Shown piece by piece: positions 7,903-15,239 of a stretch of 64,000 nucleotides of DNA. The translations under genes were made by a program, and so were the position numbers. Origin of the DNA: Herpetosiphon giganteus. GTDB lineage: Bacteria; Chloroflexota; Chloroflexia; Chloroflexales; Herpetosiphonaceae. The DNA lies in NCBI RefSeq assembly GCF_016907925.1, contig NZ_JAFBCZ010000026.1, positions 22,998-86,997 of the forward strand, given 5' to 3'. The notes under the pieces were generated by a model that saw only the letters and a list, made by a program, of their open reading frames with translations, searched no databases and had not been told where the DNA came from. Position 1 is the first letter of the stretch; the number at the start of each line of letters is the position of its first letter.

Positions 7903-9696
7903 TTATTTAATTGTCATGGGCAGATAAAGCGGATATTGAATTGCAGCCGCGCCAAATTCGAAGGCTCCAATATCACACCGCGCTTGGCCGTCATTATCGC
8001 CATCGACAGGCCGTGGGAAATAGCGTTGATCGGTTGCGCCACAATCGCTGGAGCCTGCATCAATTGCGGGGCTGGTGGCACTCAGACTAAAACTGCGGGT
8101 GAAGCCACCATGGAAATCAAAGCTGCCCAGCTTGGGCTGCACCCCAAGCAAATCGCCCGTGGCTTGGGTCAGGATACAGGCTGCATCGGCATGCTCGATC
8201 AGCACATTACCTTGGCTGCTGATCAGGCCTGAACAATCGCGAGCCACATTGCTCACATCGTTGCGATTGCCTGCCACAAGCGTGTTGCTCAGCTGCACGG
8301 TCGAACTGTAGAGCGCGGTAATGCCTGGCCCATCGTCCTCGACAATTTCTTGGGTGTAGGGGTGCAACAAGGAGTTGGTATTCGAAACAATCGTCGAATT
8401 GCGAATAATCAAGGCATTTGGGTTATAGGAATGATAGATTGCAGCGGCATAGCCATCGGCGCGATTATAAGCAAGCGTGCTTGAATCAAGCCAGACCTTG
8501 CCACCATAACCGGTGTTAATCGCCCCGCCATTGCCGCGACATTCATCGCGTCCGGTTCCAGTTATCTGGGTATAATTTTCGCTAAATTCGCTATGATCAA
8601 TCGTGGTTGTCCCAGTCATAACCGCAATTGCCCCAGCTTCATTCGCCCAATTGCCAACAAAACGTGAGTTGCTGATCGCCAATTGGCCATAGCTTGCAAG
8701 CGCGCCGCCATATGAGCAATAGAACGAGCCACCGCCACCATTGCCAATAAAGCTGCTGTTGTTAATCGTAGCCGTGCCGCCGCCATGAACGAGTGCTTTT
8801 GGCGTATTGTTGCTTAACCTTGTAGCACTCAGCGTCAACTCACCTCGCACGTTGGCAATAGCAGCTGAACCATCGGAGGTGCCAACATGGCCCGCGATCG
8901 TAGAATTGCTAATGCTTAAGCGTCCGCGACCATTATAAATAGCCGAGCCAGCAGCACCTTGCGATTCACGCAGCGTCGAGTTGCTAATATTCACGCTAGT
9001 TGCATCAATATACAACCCGCCGCCCGAGCCAATGCCACCCATATAGACATGACGCACCCGATTGCGCTCAATTAGGCTGTTGGTGATCGTTAAATAGCCA
9101 CTCAGCGAGGCAATGCCACCGCCATAATTATTGTAACCAAAGGTATTCGGGCTGGTAATAATCCCATTGGTTGTAATCAAGCTACTATCAATCGTCAATG
9201 AACCTGCGTGATGCAGAATGCCATGACCATAAACCGTTGATTGTTCAGGAATGCCATCAAGGAAGCCTTCACGCACTTGCAGATTGCGTAGGCTTACAGT
9301 GCCGCCAGTAATCTCCAAGGCCCGATCAATCCGATTGGCATCGATAATGCTGGTTGCCGAGGTCACGCCCGTAATTTGAATCGTGCCATTCAAATCAAGA
9401 TCGCCCGTTTGCGGACTTTCAGCACCAGTCAGGCTTAATTGATAACTGCCTGCGGCCAATTGAATCGTATCGCTAGCCGAACCAGCAGCACACGCATCAA
9501 CCGCCAAATCGGTATTGGCCGCTTGAACTGCCTCGCGCAACGAACATGTGCCATTATTAGGCGTAAAATCATCAACCAACGTATTAACGGTAATTGTGGT
9601 GTGCACAGCGTGCGGTTGATTGCTATTCGCCGCCGCTGCTTGCCAACTGAGTGCCAAGCCCAAACTCCCAATCCCTATCCAACGCACAAATCGCAT
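7903..9696 (-). CDS. Secreted CSLREA / choice-of-anchor Q right-handed beta-helix protein, copy 1
   Basis: 597 aa. A signal peptide (about 1-24) is followed by the CSLREAVQAAN motif of the CSLREA N-terminal domain. A long parallel beta-helix region carries repeated (I/V)xNSxIxxN rungs. The choice-of-anchor Q segment is SPAIDAGSSDCGATDQR followed by CDIGAFEFG, and the protein ends in YPLYLPMTIK. Such proteins are usually surface-associated and polysaccharide-binding or -cleaving, but no catalytic residues can be assigned. The neighbouring gene at 9969 is a tandem paralogue. GAGGTAGGGAT lies before the ATG as a weak RBS. Confidence 0.85.
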   Translation of the reverse strand: MRFVRWIGIGSLGLALSWQAAAANSNQPHAVHTTITVNTLVDDFTPNNGTCSLREAVQAANTDLAVDACAAGSASDTIQLAAGSYQLSLTGAESPQTGDLDLNGTIQITGVTSATSIIDANRIDRALEITGGTVSLRNLQVREGFLDGIPEQSTVYGHGILHHAGSLTIDSSLITTNGIITSPNTFGYNNYGGGIASLSGYLTITNSLIERNRVRHVYMGGIGSGGGLYIDATSVNISNSTLRESQGAAGSAIYNGRGRLSISNSTIAGHVGTSDGSAAIANVRGELTLSATRLSNNTPKALVHGGGTATINNSSFIGNGGGGSFYCSYGGALASYGQLAISNSRFVGNWANEAGAIAVMTGTTTIDHSEFSENYTQITGTGRDECRGNGGAINTGYGGKVWLDSSTLAYNRADGYAAAIYHSYNPNALIIRNSTIVSNTNSLLHPYTQEIVEDDGPGITALYSSTVQLSNTLVAGNRNDVSNVARDCSGLISSQGNVLIEHADAACILTQATGDLLGVQPKLGSFDFHGGFTRSFSLSATSPAIDAGSSDCGATDQRYFPRPVDGDNDGQARCDIGAFEFGAAAIQYPLYLPMTIK

Positions 9697-9833
9697 ATCC
9701 CTACCTCACTACAACAAAATACACCAGCAGAGCATGTGGGCATAAAGTTTTATAGTTCATCTGCTTAACCAGATCCAGCAACCCTAAACCGTGGATTCAC
9801 TCGATCAACGGATATCCTAGCATTGCCTAGGGC

Positions 9834-9861
9834 ACTTGTGCGCACTATATATCTGTCTATG
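9834..9861 (-). promoter_or_regulatory. 28-bp upstream box of beta-helix gene 1
   Basis: This 28-bp stretch is identical to 11905-11932 upstream of the paralogue, although surrounding non-coding DNA has diverged. On the minus strand it holds a -10-like TATAGT (9849-9844), about 150 bp before the ATG. Its conservation suggests a promoter or activator site; no clear -35 is seen. Confidence 0.5.
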
Positions 9862-9923
9862 CAGTTGATGTACAAATATTGGCCGCACGTTGTCGGGCAG
9901 TATCCACAGGCAAGCAACAAAAA

Positions 9924-9950
9924 ATGCCAGCCGGATCATCCAGCTGGCAT
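9924..9950 (-). terminator. Rho-independent terminator of beta-helix gene 2
   Basis: Same hairpin as at 7858-7884 with one substitution in a stem arm, followed on the minus strand by six T. It ends the gene at 9969 and is part of the duplicated unit. Confidence 0.88.
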
Positions 9951-9968
9951 GCAGGCAACGTACGAGTT

Positions 9969-11744
9969 TTATTTAATTGTCATGGGCAGATAAAGCGGAT
10001 ATTGAATTGCAGCCGCGCCAAACTCGAAGGCTCCAATATCACACCGCGCTTGATCGTCGTTATCACCATCGACAGGCCGTGGGAAATAGCGTTGATCGGT
10101 TGCGCCACAATCGCTGGAGCCTGCATCAATTGCGGGGCTGGTGGCACTCAGGCTAAAGCTACGGGTGAAGCCACCATGGAAAGCAAAGCTGCCCAGCTGG
10201 GGCTGCACTCCAAGCAGATCGCCCGTGGCTTGGGTTAGATTACAGGCTGCATCGGCATGCTCGATCAAGACATGGCCTTGGCTCAAGAACAGGCCTGAGC
10301 AATCGCGAGCCACATTGCTCGAATCGTTGCGATTGCCCGCCAACAGCGTGTTGCTGAGCTGCACGGTCGAGCTGTAGAGTGTGGTAATCCCCGGCCCATC
10401 AAATTCGACAATGCTGCCATCTTCGGGGTGTAACAAGGAGTTGGTATTCGAAACAATTGTCGAATTGCGAATAATCAAGGGATTTGGATTGTTACTATGA
10501 ATAATTCCTGCGGCTAAACCATCAGCATGATTATAGGCCAGCGTGCTGGAATCGAGCAGGACTTTGCCGCGGCCAGTGCTCATCGTACCGCCATCGCCAA
10601 TACAGATGTCGCGGCCAGCCATGAATTCACGCGCATCATTGCCGCTAAATTCACTGTGATCGATGGTTGCCGTGCCAGTCACAACCGCAATTGCCCCGCC
10701 TTCATTCGCCCAGTTATCGATAAAGCGCGAATTGCTCACGCTCAATGCACTACTACTATTGATTGCGCCGCCTTTGGAACAATAGAACGAGCCATTGCCA
10801 CCATTGCCACGAAAGAGACTATCGGTGACGCTGGCTGAACCAGCATAAATGCGCAGCGCACTGGGCTGGTTATTGCTAAAAATACTCTTGTTGACGATGA
10901 TTTGACCACGGTCAGTCGCTACAACGGCGCTAAAGTCACCGAGGCTTGAATGGTCCTCAATCGTTGATCCCGTAATCGTCAAATGCCCGGCATCGTTATA
11001 GATGGCTGAACCAGTACCGCCGCTTGAGCTGTTGAAATTTGAATTGCTAATGCTGACTGTACTTGTGTCAATGTATAGCCCTGCACCAGGCCCACTGGTC
11101 TCCAGATACACATAGCCAAGGTGGTTATCTGCGATCAAACTATTGGTGATTGTCAGATAGCCAGTCAGCGAAGCAATCCCGCCCCCAACCATATCGCCGC
11201 TAGCACTCCGCCCATTGGTCGTAATCATGCTATTGTCGATTGTCAACGAGCCTACATGATGCAAAATGCCTTGCCCATAAACTGTGAACTCTTCAGTGGT
11301 TCCTGGCCGAAACCCTTCGCGCACTTGCAGATTGCGTAAGCTCACGTCCCCACCAGTAATTTCCAAGGCTCGATCAATGCCATTCGCATCAATAATGCTG
11401 GTGGCTGAGGTCACGCCCGTAATCTGAATCGTGCCATTCAAATCAAGATCGCCCGTTTGCGGGCCATCAGCACCAGTCAGACTTAATTGATAGCTGCCTG
11501 CGGCCAGTTGAATTGTATCGCTAGCCGAACCAGCAGGACACGCATCAACTGCCAAATCGGTATTGGCCGCCTGAACTGCCTCGCGCAACGAACATGTGCC
11601 ATTATTGGCGGTAAAATCGTCAACAAAAGTGTTCACGGTAATTGTCGTGTGCAATGATTGCGGCTGATTGAGGTTCGCCGCCGCCGCTTGCCAACTGAGT
11701 GCCAACCCCAAACTCCCAAGCCCTATCCAACGGAGAAAACGCAT
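9969..11744 (-). CDS. Secreted CSLREA / choice-of-anchor Q right-handed beta-helix protein, copy 2
   Basis: 591-aa tandem paralogue of the gene at 7903. Signal peptide, CSLREA domain and the C-terminal anchor-Q/YLP region are almost identical to copy 1, while the central beta-helix rungs are clearly diverged. This fits selection for variation in the exposed helix and conservation of the export and anchoring ends, or gene conversion of the ends. Terminator and upstream 28-bp box were duplicated too, so each copy is its own transcription unit. Substrate and activity unknown. Confidence 0.85.
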   Translation of the reverse strand: MRFLRWIGLGSLGLALSWQAAAANLNQPQSLHTTITVNTFVDDFTANNGTCSLREAVQAANTDLAVDACPAGSASDTIQLAAGSYQLSLTGADGPQTGDLDLNGTIQITGVTSATSIIDANGIDRALEITGGDVSLRNLQVREGFRPGTTEEFTVYGQGILHHVGSLTIDNSMITTNGRSASGDMVGGGIASLTGYLTITNSLIADNHLGYVYLETSGPGAGLYIDTSTVSISNSNFNSSSGGTGSAIYNDAGHLTITGSTIEDHSSLGDFSAVVATDRGQIIVNKSIFSNNQPSALRIYAGSASVTDSLFRGNGGNGSFYCSKGGAINSSSALSVSNSRFIDNWANEGGAIAVVTGTATIDHSEFSGNDAREFMAGRDICIGDGGTMSTGRGKVLLDSSTLAYNHADGLAAGIIHSNNPNPLIIRNSTIVSNTNSLLHPEDGSIVEFDGPGITTLYSSTVQLSNTLLAGNRNDSSNVARDCSGLFLSQGHVLIEHADAACNLTQATGDLLGVQPQLGSFAFHGGFTRSFSLSATSPAIDAGSSDCGATDQRYFPRPVDGDNDDQARCDIGAFEFGAAAIQYPLYLPMTIK

Positions 11745-11904
11745 ATCCCTACCTCACTACAGTTAGTACCAACCAATCTCACATGCTTGGCTCATCTATA
11801 TCAGCAACAATCAATAGCTTAATGAAATCGATCCCAAAACATAGCTCATAATTCTGGTAGGCTACGTTGGCTTATGCTGAGCTGATGGTATCATCGCACG
11901 CTAA

Positions 11905-11932
11905 ACTTGTGCGCACTATATATCTGTCTATG
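11905..11932 (-). promoter_or_regulatory. 28-bp upstream box of beta-helix gene 2
   Basis: Identical to 9834-9861. The -10-like TATAGT is at 11920-11915 on the minus strand, about 170 bp upstream of the ATG. Confidence 0.5.
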
Positions 11933-11964
11933 GAGTTAAATTGCTGATAGCGGCAAGAAAGAAA

Positions 11965-12175
11965 AGCGCTTGGTGATTGAGCAGATGCCACGCCAAACAC
12001 GAAGGCTTCACGATCAAACAGCACGCATAAGATCAAAAGAAATGGCGTTGATTGGTTGCGCCGTCATGCTATAATGAGGCTGGTTGTGGCCCTTGCACGA
12101 GAGTTAGCATACCCACAATTATCCCAAATCCTAATAATTAATTGAATTTAATCCCCATGCTCAATCAGCAAACAG
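11965..12175 (-). pseudogene. Decayed third tandem copy of the beta-helix gene (3' part)
   Basis: Scattered matches in the right order to the 3' end of the beta-helix genes: GCCAAACACGAAGGCT for GCCAAATTCGAAGGCT, GCGTTGATTGGTTGCGCC (12045-12062, 17 of 18 bases), GAGGCTGGTTGTGGC, and CATGCTCAATCAGCA near 12157. Frames are broken. It lies immediately beyond copy 2's upstream box, exactly where a third tandem unit would start. The rest of the 11745-12275 gap holds nothing else I can recognise. Confidence 0.65.
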
Positions 12176-12275
12176 GCAATCGCATTGCTTGTTGCTTTGG
12201 CATACACATGATGATCCTGAAGCGCTAATCAAGCGCTGGATCGTTTTAGCCTCAACCAGTAAAGGAGTTGGTTGC

Positions 12276-12806
12276 ATGACCATACGTCGCAGTTTTATAG
12301 TGGGTTCGTTATTATTAGGATTAATCGGTTGTGGCAGTCAAGCAGTCAGCACCGTATTTCCGCGGCCAACCGCTGTACCAACCAGAATTCAACAAGTGCC
12401 CGCTGATCTCGAAATAACAATTGGACGAACCATGTGTTATGGCACATGTCCAGTCTATAGCCTAACAATCGATCATACAGGCAAAGTTGGTTACGAAGGC
12501 AAAGATTTTGTCAAAGTAGTTGGTCATGCCGAAGCAACCATTAGCAACGAACAACTGCTGACGCTGATCAATGCGTTTGTTGAGCGCAACTATTGGGAGT
12601 ATCTAGATTCGTATAATGAAGGCCCTGAGTGCGTAGATGGCTTCGTAACTGATAACCCAGATGTCATCACATCGATCACCATGAACGGCAAAACCAAATC
12701 AGTCCGACATTATCATGGTTGTGAAGGTTTTTCTGGCAAAGGTTGGTTATTAGAGCTGGAAAAATTGATCGATAGGACGGTCAATGTCAAACAATGGACT
12801 GACTAA
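12276..12806 (+). CDS. DUF6438-type lipoprotein
   Basis: 176-aa predicted lipoprotein of unknown function. The lipobox is LGLIGC after MTIRRSFIVGSLL. The mature part begins with a Pro/Thr-rich spacer, then ITIGRTMCYGTCPVYSLTI, matching the conserved start of DUF6438 with its CYGxCP motif. The RBS AAAGGAG lies seven bases before the ATG at 12276; upstream in-frame codons lack the signal peptide. The HD-domain gene starts 20 bp downstream on the same strand, so they may be cotranscribed. Confidence 0.75.
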   Translation: MTIRRSFIVGSLLLGLIGCGSQAVSTVFPRPTAVPTRIQQVPADLEITIGRTMCYGTCPVYSLTIDHTGKVGYEGKDFVKVVGHAEATISNEQLLTLINAFVERNYWEYLDSYNEGPECVDGFVTDNPDVITSITMNGKTKSVRHYHGCEGFSGKGWLLELEKLIDRTVNVKQWTD

Positions 12807-12826
12807 ATTCTGGCTCAGGAAGCAAC

Positions 12827-13414
12827 ATGAATCCAAATGCTTATCGTGATCAATTGGGATTGTATGGGTTACCAACGCAAGCAGCATTGCTATTAAGCCA
12901 ATTGAATGCCCCGCCACGATTGCTAGCCCATGCAATTTTAGTTCATGATGTAGCCCAACAATTGGTTAGTGCGTTGAGGGAGAACTGGCCGAAGCTAGCG
13001 ATTGATCGGGATCAGGTGGCATTTGGGGCTGCGCTACATGATATTGGCAAAATTCACTATCCTGAAGAACTCAGTAGCCCGGGCCACTTGCACGAAGCAG
13101 CGGGCCAAGCGATGTTGATTGCAGCGGGGATTGATGCTCAGCTCGCCCGTTTTTGCCTTACTCATGCAGCATGGCGCACGCAAACCCTTGCGCTCGAAGA
13201 TTTGCTGGTGGCGCTTGCCGACACATGTTGGAAAGGCAAGCGCCAGCAAGCACTCGAGGAGCAGGTGCTTACCCACATTCAAGCGCACTATCCTGAGCAA
13301 GCGTGGGAAATACTGCTTTTCGTCGATGAGTTAATCGAGGGGTTGGCGGCCCAGGCTGATCAGCGCCTAGCGTGGCAAGCGCAGTTTCCAGTAGCTAGCG
13401 GTAATGGTACATGA
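12827..13414 (+). CDS. HD-domain phosphohydrolase family protein
   Basis: 195 aa. An N-terminal helix with HAILVHDVA and the HD motif ALHDIGKIHYPEEL, followed by GHLHEAAG and later CLTHAAW, give the spaced His/Asp residues that bind metal in HD phosphohydrolases. Substrate (nucleotide, cyclic nucleotide or other phosphate ester) cannot be told from sequence. AGGAAG precedes the ATG. It follows the DUF6438 lipoprotein gene by 20 bp. Confidence 0.75.
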   Translation: MNPNAYRDQLGLYGLPTQAALLLSQLNAPPRLLAHAILVHDVAQQLVSALRENWPKLAIDRDQVAFGAALHDIGKIHYPEELSSPGHLHEAAGQAMLIAAGIDAQLARFCLTHAAWRTQTLALEDLLVALADTCWKGKRQQALEEQVLTHIQAHYPEQAWEILLFVDELIEGLAAQADQRLAWQAQFPVASGNGT

Positions 13415-13424
13415 GGTTAACCAC

Positions 13425-13737
13425 CGCCTGATCCCCTCACCCCAACCCCTCTCCCACGTGGCGGGAGAGGGGCTTTAACGCCGTGGTTCTGCCGCACTGC
13501 GTGGTGAAAACCAGTGCTCCCCCTCGCCCGCGTTTTCGTGGACTGGCTTTCAAGGGTCGGTTGTGAAGATCCCCTCACCTCAACCCCTCTCCCACCTGGC
13601 GGGCGAGGGGCTTTAACGCCGTGGTTCGTGCAAAAATCCTTGCAAAAACGGGTGCTTCCCTCGCCCGCGTTACATGGGATCGGGGCTGTTGGCAAGGGCA
13701 TACCTCCCTAATCCCCTCACCTCAACCCCCGATCCCC
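13425..13737. repeat. Tandem partial copies of the MITE-like dispersed repeat
   Basis: One nearly complete core (about 13430-13560) and a second (about 13568-13737), each starting CCCCTCACC(C/T)CAACCCCT, with the GCTTTAACGCCGTGGTTC middle and CCCTCGCCCGCGTT segment. The outer inverted termini seen at 23888 are missing. It fills the gap between the HD gene and the hisD stop. Confidence 0.8.
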
Positions 13738-13741
13738 AACC

Positions 13742-13785
13742 CTATGCTCTATGCTCTATGTTCTATGCTCTATGCTCTATGCTCT
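13742..13785. repeat. Heptanucleotide tandem array (CTATGCT)
   Basis: Six imperfect units of CTATGCT/CTATGTT in a row, directly beside the dispersed repeat and a few bases from the hisD stop codon. The same heptamer, in the other orientation, adjoins the element at 23888-24091. Confidence 0.85.
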
Positions 13786-13788
13786 CAG

Positions 13789-15123
13789 TTACTGCTCCAA
13801 ACGGCGGCGCACCGCAGCAGCATGGGCGGTCAGGCCTTCGGCCTCAGCCAAACGCTGGGCCACAGGGCCTAAGCGTTGTAAGGCTTTTTCGTTCAAGCCG
13901 ACCAACGAAATCACCTTGCGAAAGTGATCAACATTGACAGGCGAGGCGTAGCGGGCGGTTCCACCTGTCGGCATAATGTGCGATGGGCCAGCCACATAAT
14001 CGCCCAAGACTTCAAATGAACGCTCGCCGATGAAAATGCCGCCAGCATTGCGCACCTTGCCAACATATTGCCAAGGATCATTCAGCAATAAGCAGAGGTG
14101 TTCGGGGCCATAAGCATTGCTCAGTTCAAACGCCACATCCAACGATGGCACAAGCACAATTCCTGAACGATTGGCCAAGGCTTGAGCCGTGATCTCCGCA
14201 CGGTCTAGCTCCTCAAGTTGGCGGGCAACCGCAGCTTGCACTTTTTCGGCCAATGGCAACGATGGTGTAAGCAAAATCGCCGAAGCCAACAGATCGTGCT
14301 CTGCTTGGGCCAACAAATCGGCGGCCACTAACTCAGGGTTGGCATCAGCATCGGCAATCACCATGGTTTCGGTCGGGCCGGGCAAGGCTTCAATATCGAC
14401 CGTGCCATAGACCGCTTTTTTGGCCAGCACCACAAATAAATTGCCAGGCCCAATAATTTTATCAACATGAGGTACGCTGTCGGTGCCATAGGCCATGGCT
14501 GCAATCGCCTGCGCCCCACCCAAGCGAAAAATCCGATCGACCCCAGCAATATCGGCAGCAACCAGCACGAGCGGCGAAATCTCGCCAGTAGACCGTTGTG
14601 GCGGCGAACAAACAATAATCTCGCGCACCCCAGCAACCTTGGCCGGAATCACGCCCATCAACAGCGATGAAGGCAACGGTGCAGTGCCCCCAGGCGCATA
14701 GGCTCCAATCCGATCAAGCGGCAACACAATTTGGCCAAGCGCCCCTTCATCGCTCCAATCGACCCAACTTTGGCGGGTTTGTTTGCGGTGAAAGCGCTCA
14801 ATTTCGGCGGCAGAAACCCGCAAGGCCTCGATCAACAATGGATCAACCAAGGCATACGCAGCTTCGATTGCCAAACGATCAACCTCAAACTCGTTGATAG
14901 CCACACCTTCGATGGTGCTGCTCCAATGCTGCAAGGCTGCATCGCCATCGCGGCGCACACTGGCCAAAATCTGGTCGACCGCTGCGGCTGGAGTTGTGCC
15001 AGCACCAAACATACTATCGAGGCTTTGTTGCAAACGCTCAGGAATTTCGACCGTATCGAAGGCCACTCGCGCTAATGGCCCTTGTTTGGCCAACGCAAGA
15101 TCGGTATAAAGCTTAATCGGCAT
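13789..15123 (-). CDS. hisD: Histidinol dehydrogenase
   Basis: Catalyses the last two steps of histidine biosynthesis, L-histidinol to L-histidine with NAD+. The 444-aa length is typical. Visible family blocks are [58 protein letters not shown], and near the C-terminus [18 protein letters not shown] with the catalytic-region His residues. No other his gene is adjacent, so the pathway is dispersed in this genome. The start ATG leads directly into the family N-terminus. Confidence 0.97.
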   Translation of the reverse strand: MPIKLYTDLALAKQGPLARVAFDTVEIPERLQQSLDSMFGAGTTPAAAVDQILASVRRDGDAALQHWSSTIEGVAINEFEVDRLAIEAAYALVDPLLIEALRVSAAEIERFHRKQTRQSWVDWSDEGALGQIVLPLDRIGAYAPGGTAPLPSSLLMGVIPAKVAGVREIIVCSPPQRSTGEISPLVLVAADIAGVDRIFRLGGAQAIAAMAYGTDSVPHVDKIIGPGNLFVVLAKKAVYGTVDIEALPGPTETMVIADADANPELVAADLLAQAEHDLLASAILLTPSLPLAEKVQAAVARQLEELDRAEITAQALANRSGIVLVPSLDVAFELSNAYGPEHLCLLLNDPWQYVGKVRNAGGIFIGERSFEVLGDYVAGPSHIMPTGGTARYASPVNVDHFRKVISLVGLNEKALQRLGPVAQRLAEAEGLTAHAAAVRRRLEQ

Positions 15124-15206
15124 AACGGCTCCATCTATCCAAGGTCAAGGCCCTAGCATGCTACCAAATTCAGGCTTGAGCGCAAATGCCCAATTCGGCC
15201 CACGCC

Positions 15207-15233
15207 TTGAACCACGCAGGTTTGGGCTATAAT
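15207..15233 (+). promoter_or_regulatory. Promoter immediately upstream of the MalT-like regulator
   Basis: TATAAT at 15228-15233 ends only six bases before the ATG at 15240. A -35-like TTGAAC lies at 15207-15212 with a short 15-bp spacer. A start site about seven bases after TATAAT would fall on the ATG, so the mRNA may be leaderless. Confidence 0.6.
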
Positions 15234-15239
15234 GCCAGC

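Noticed and set aside
13742..13785. Possible CRISPR or IS end
   Set aside because: Seven-base period with no spacers and no transposase.
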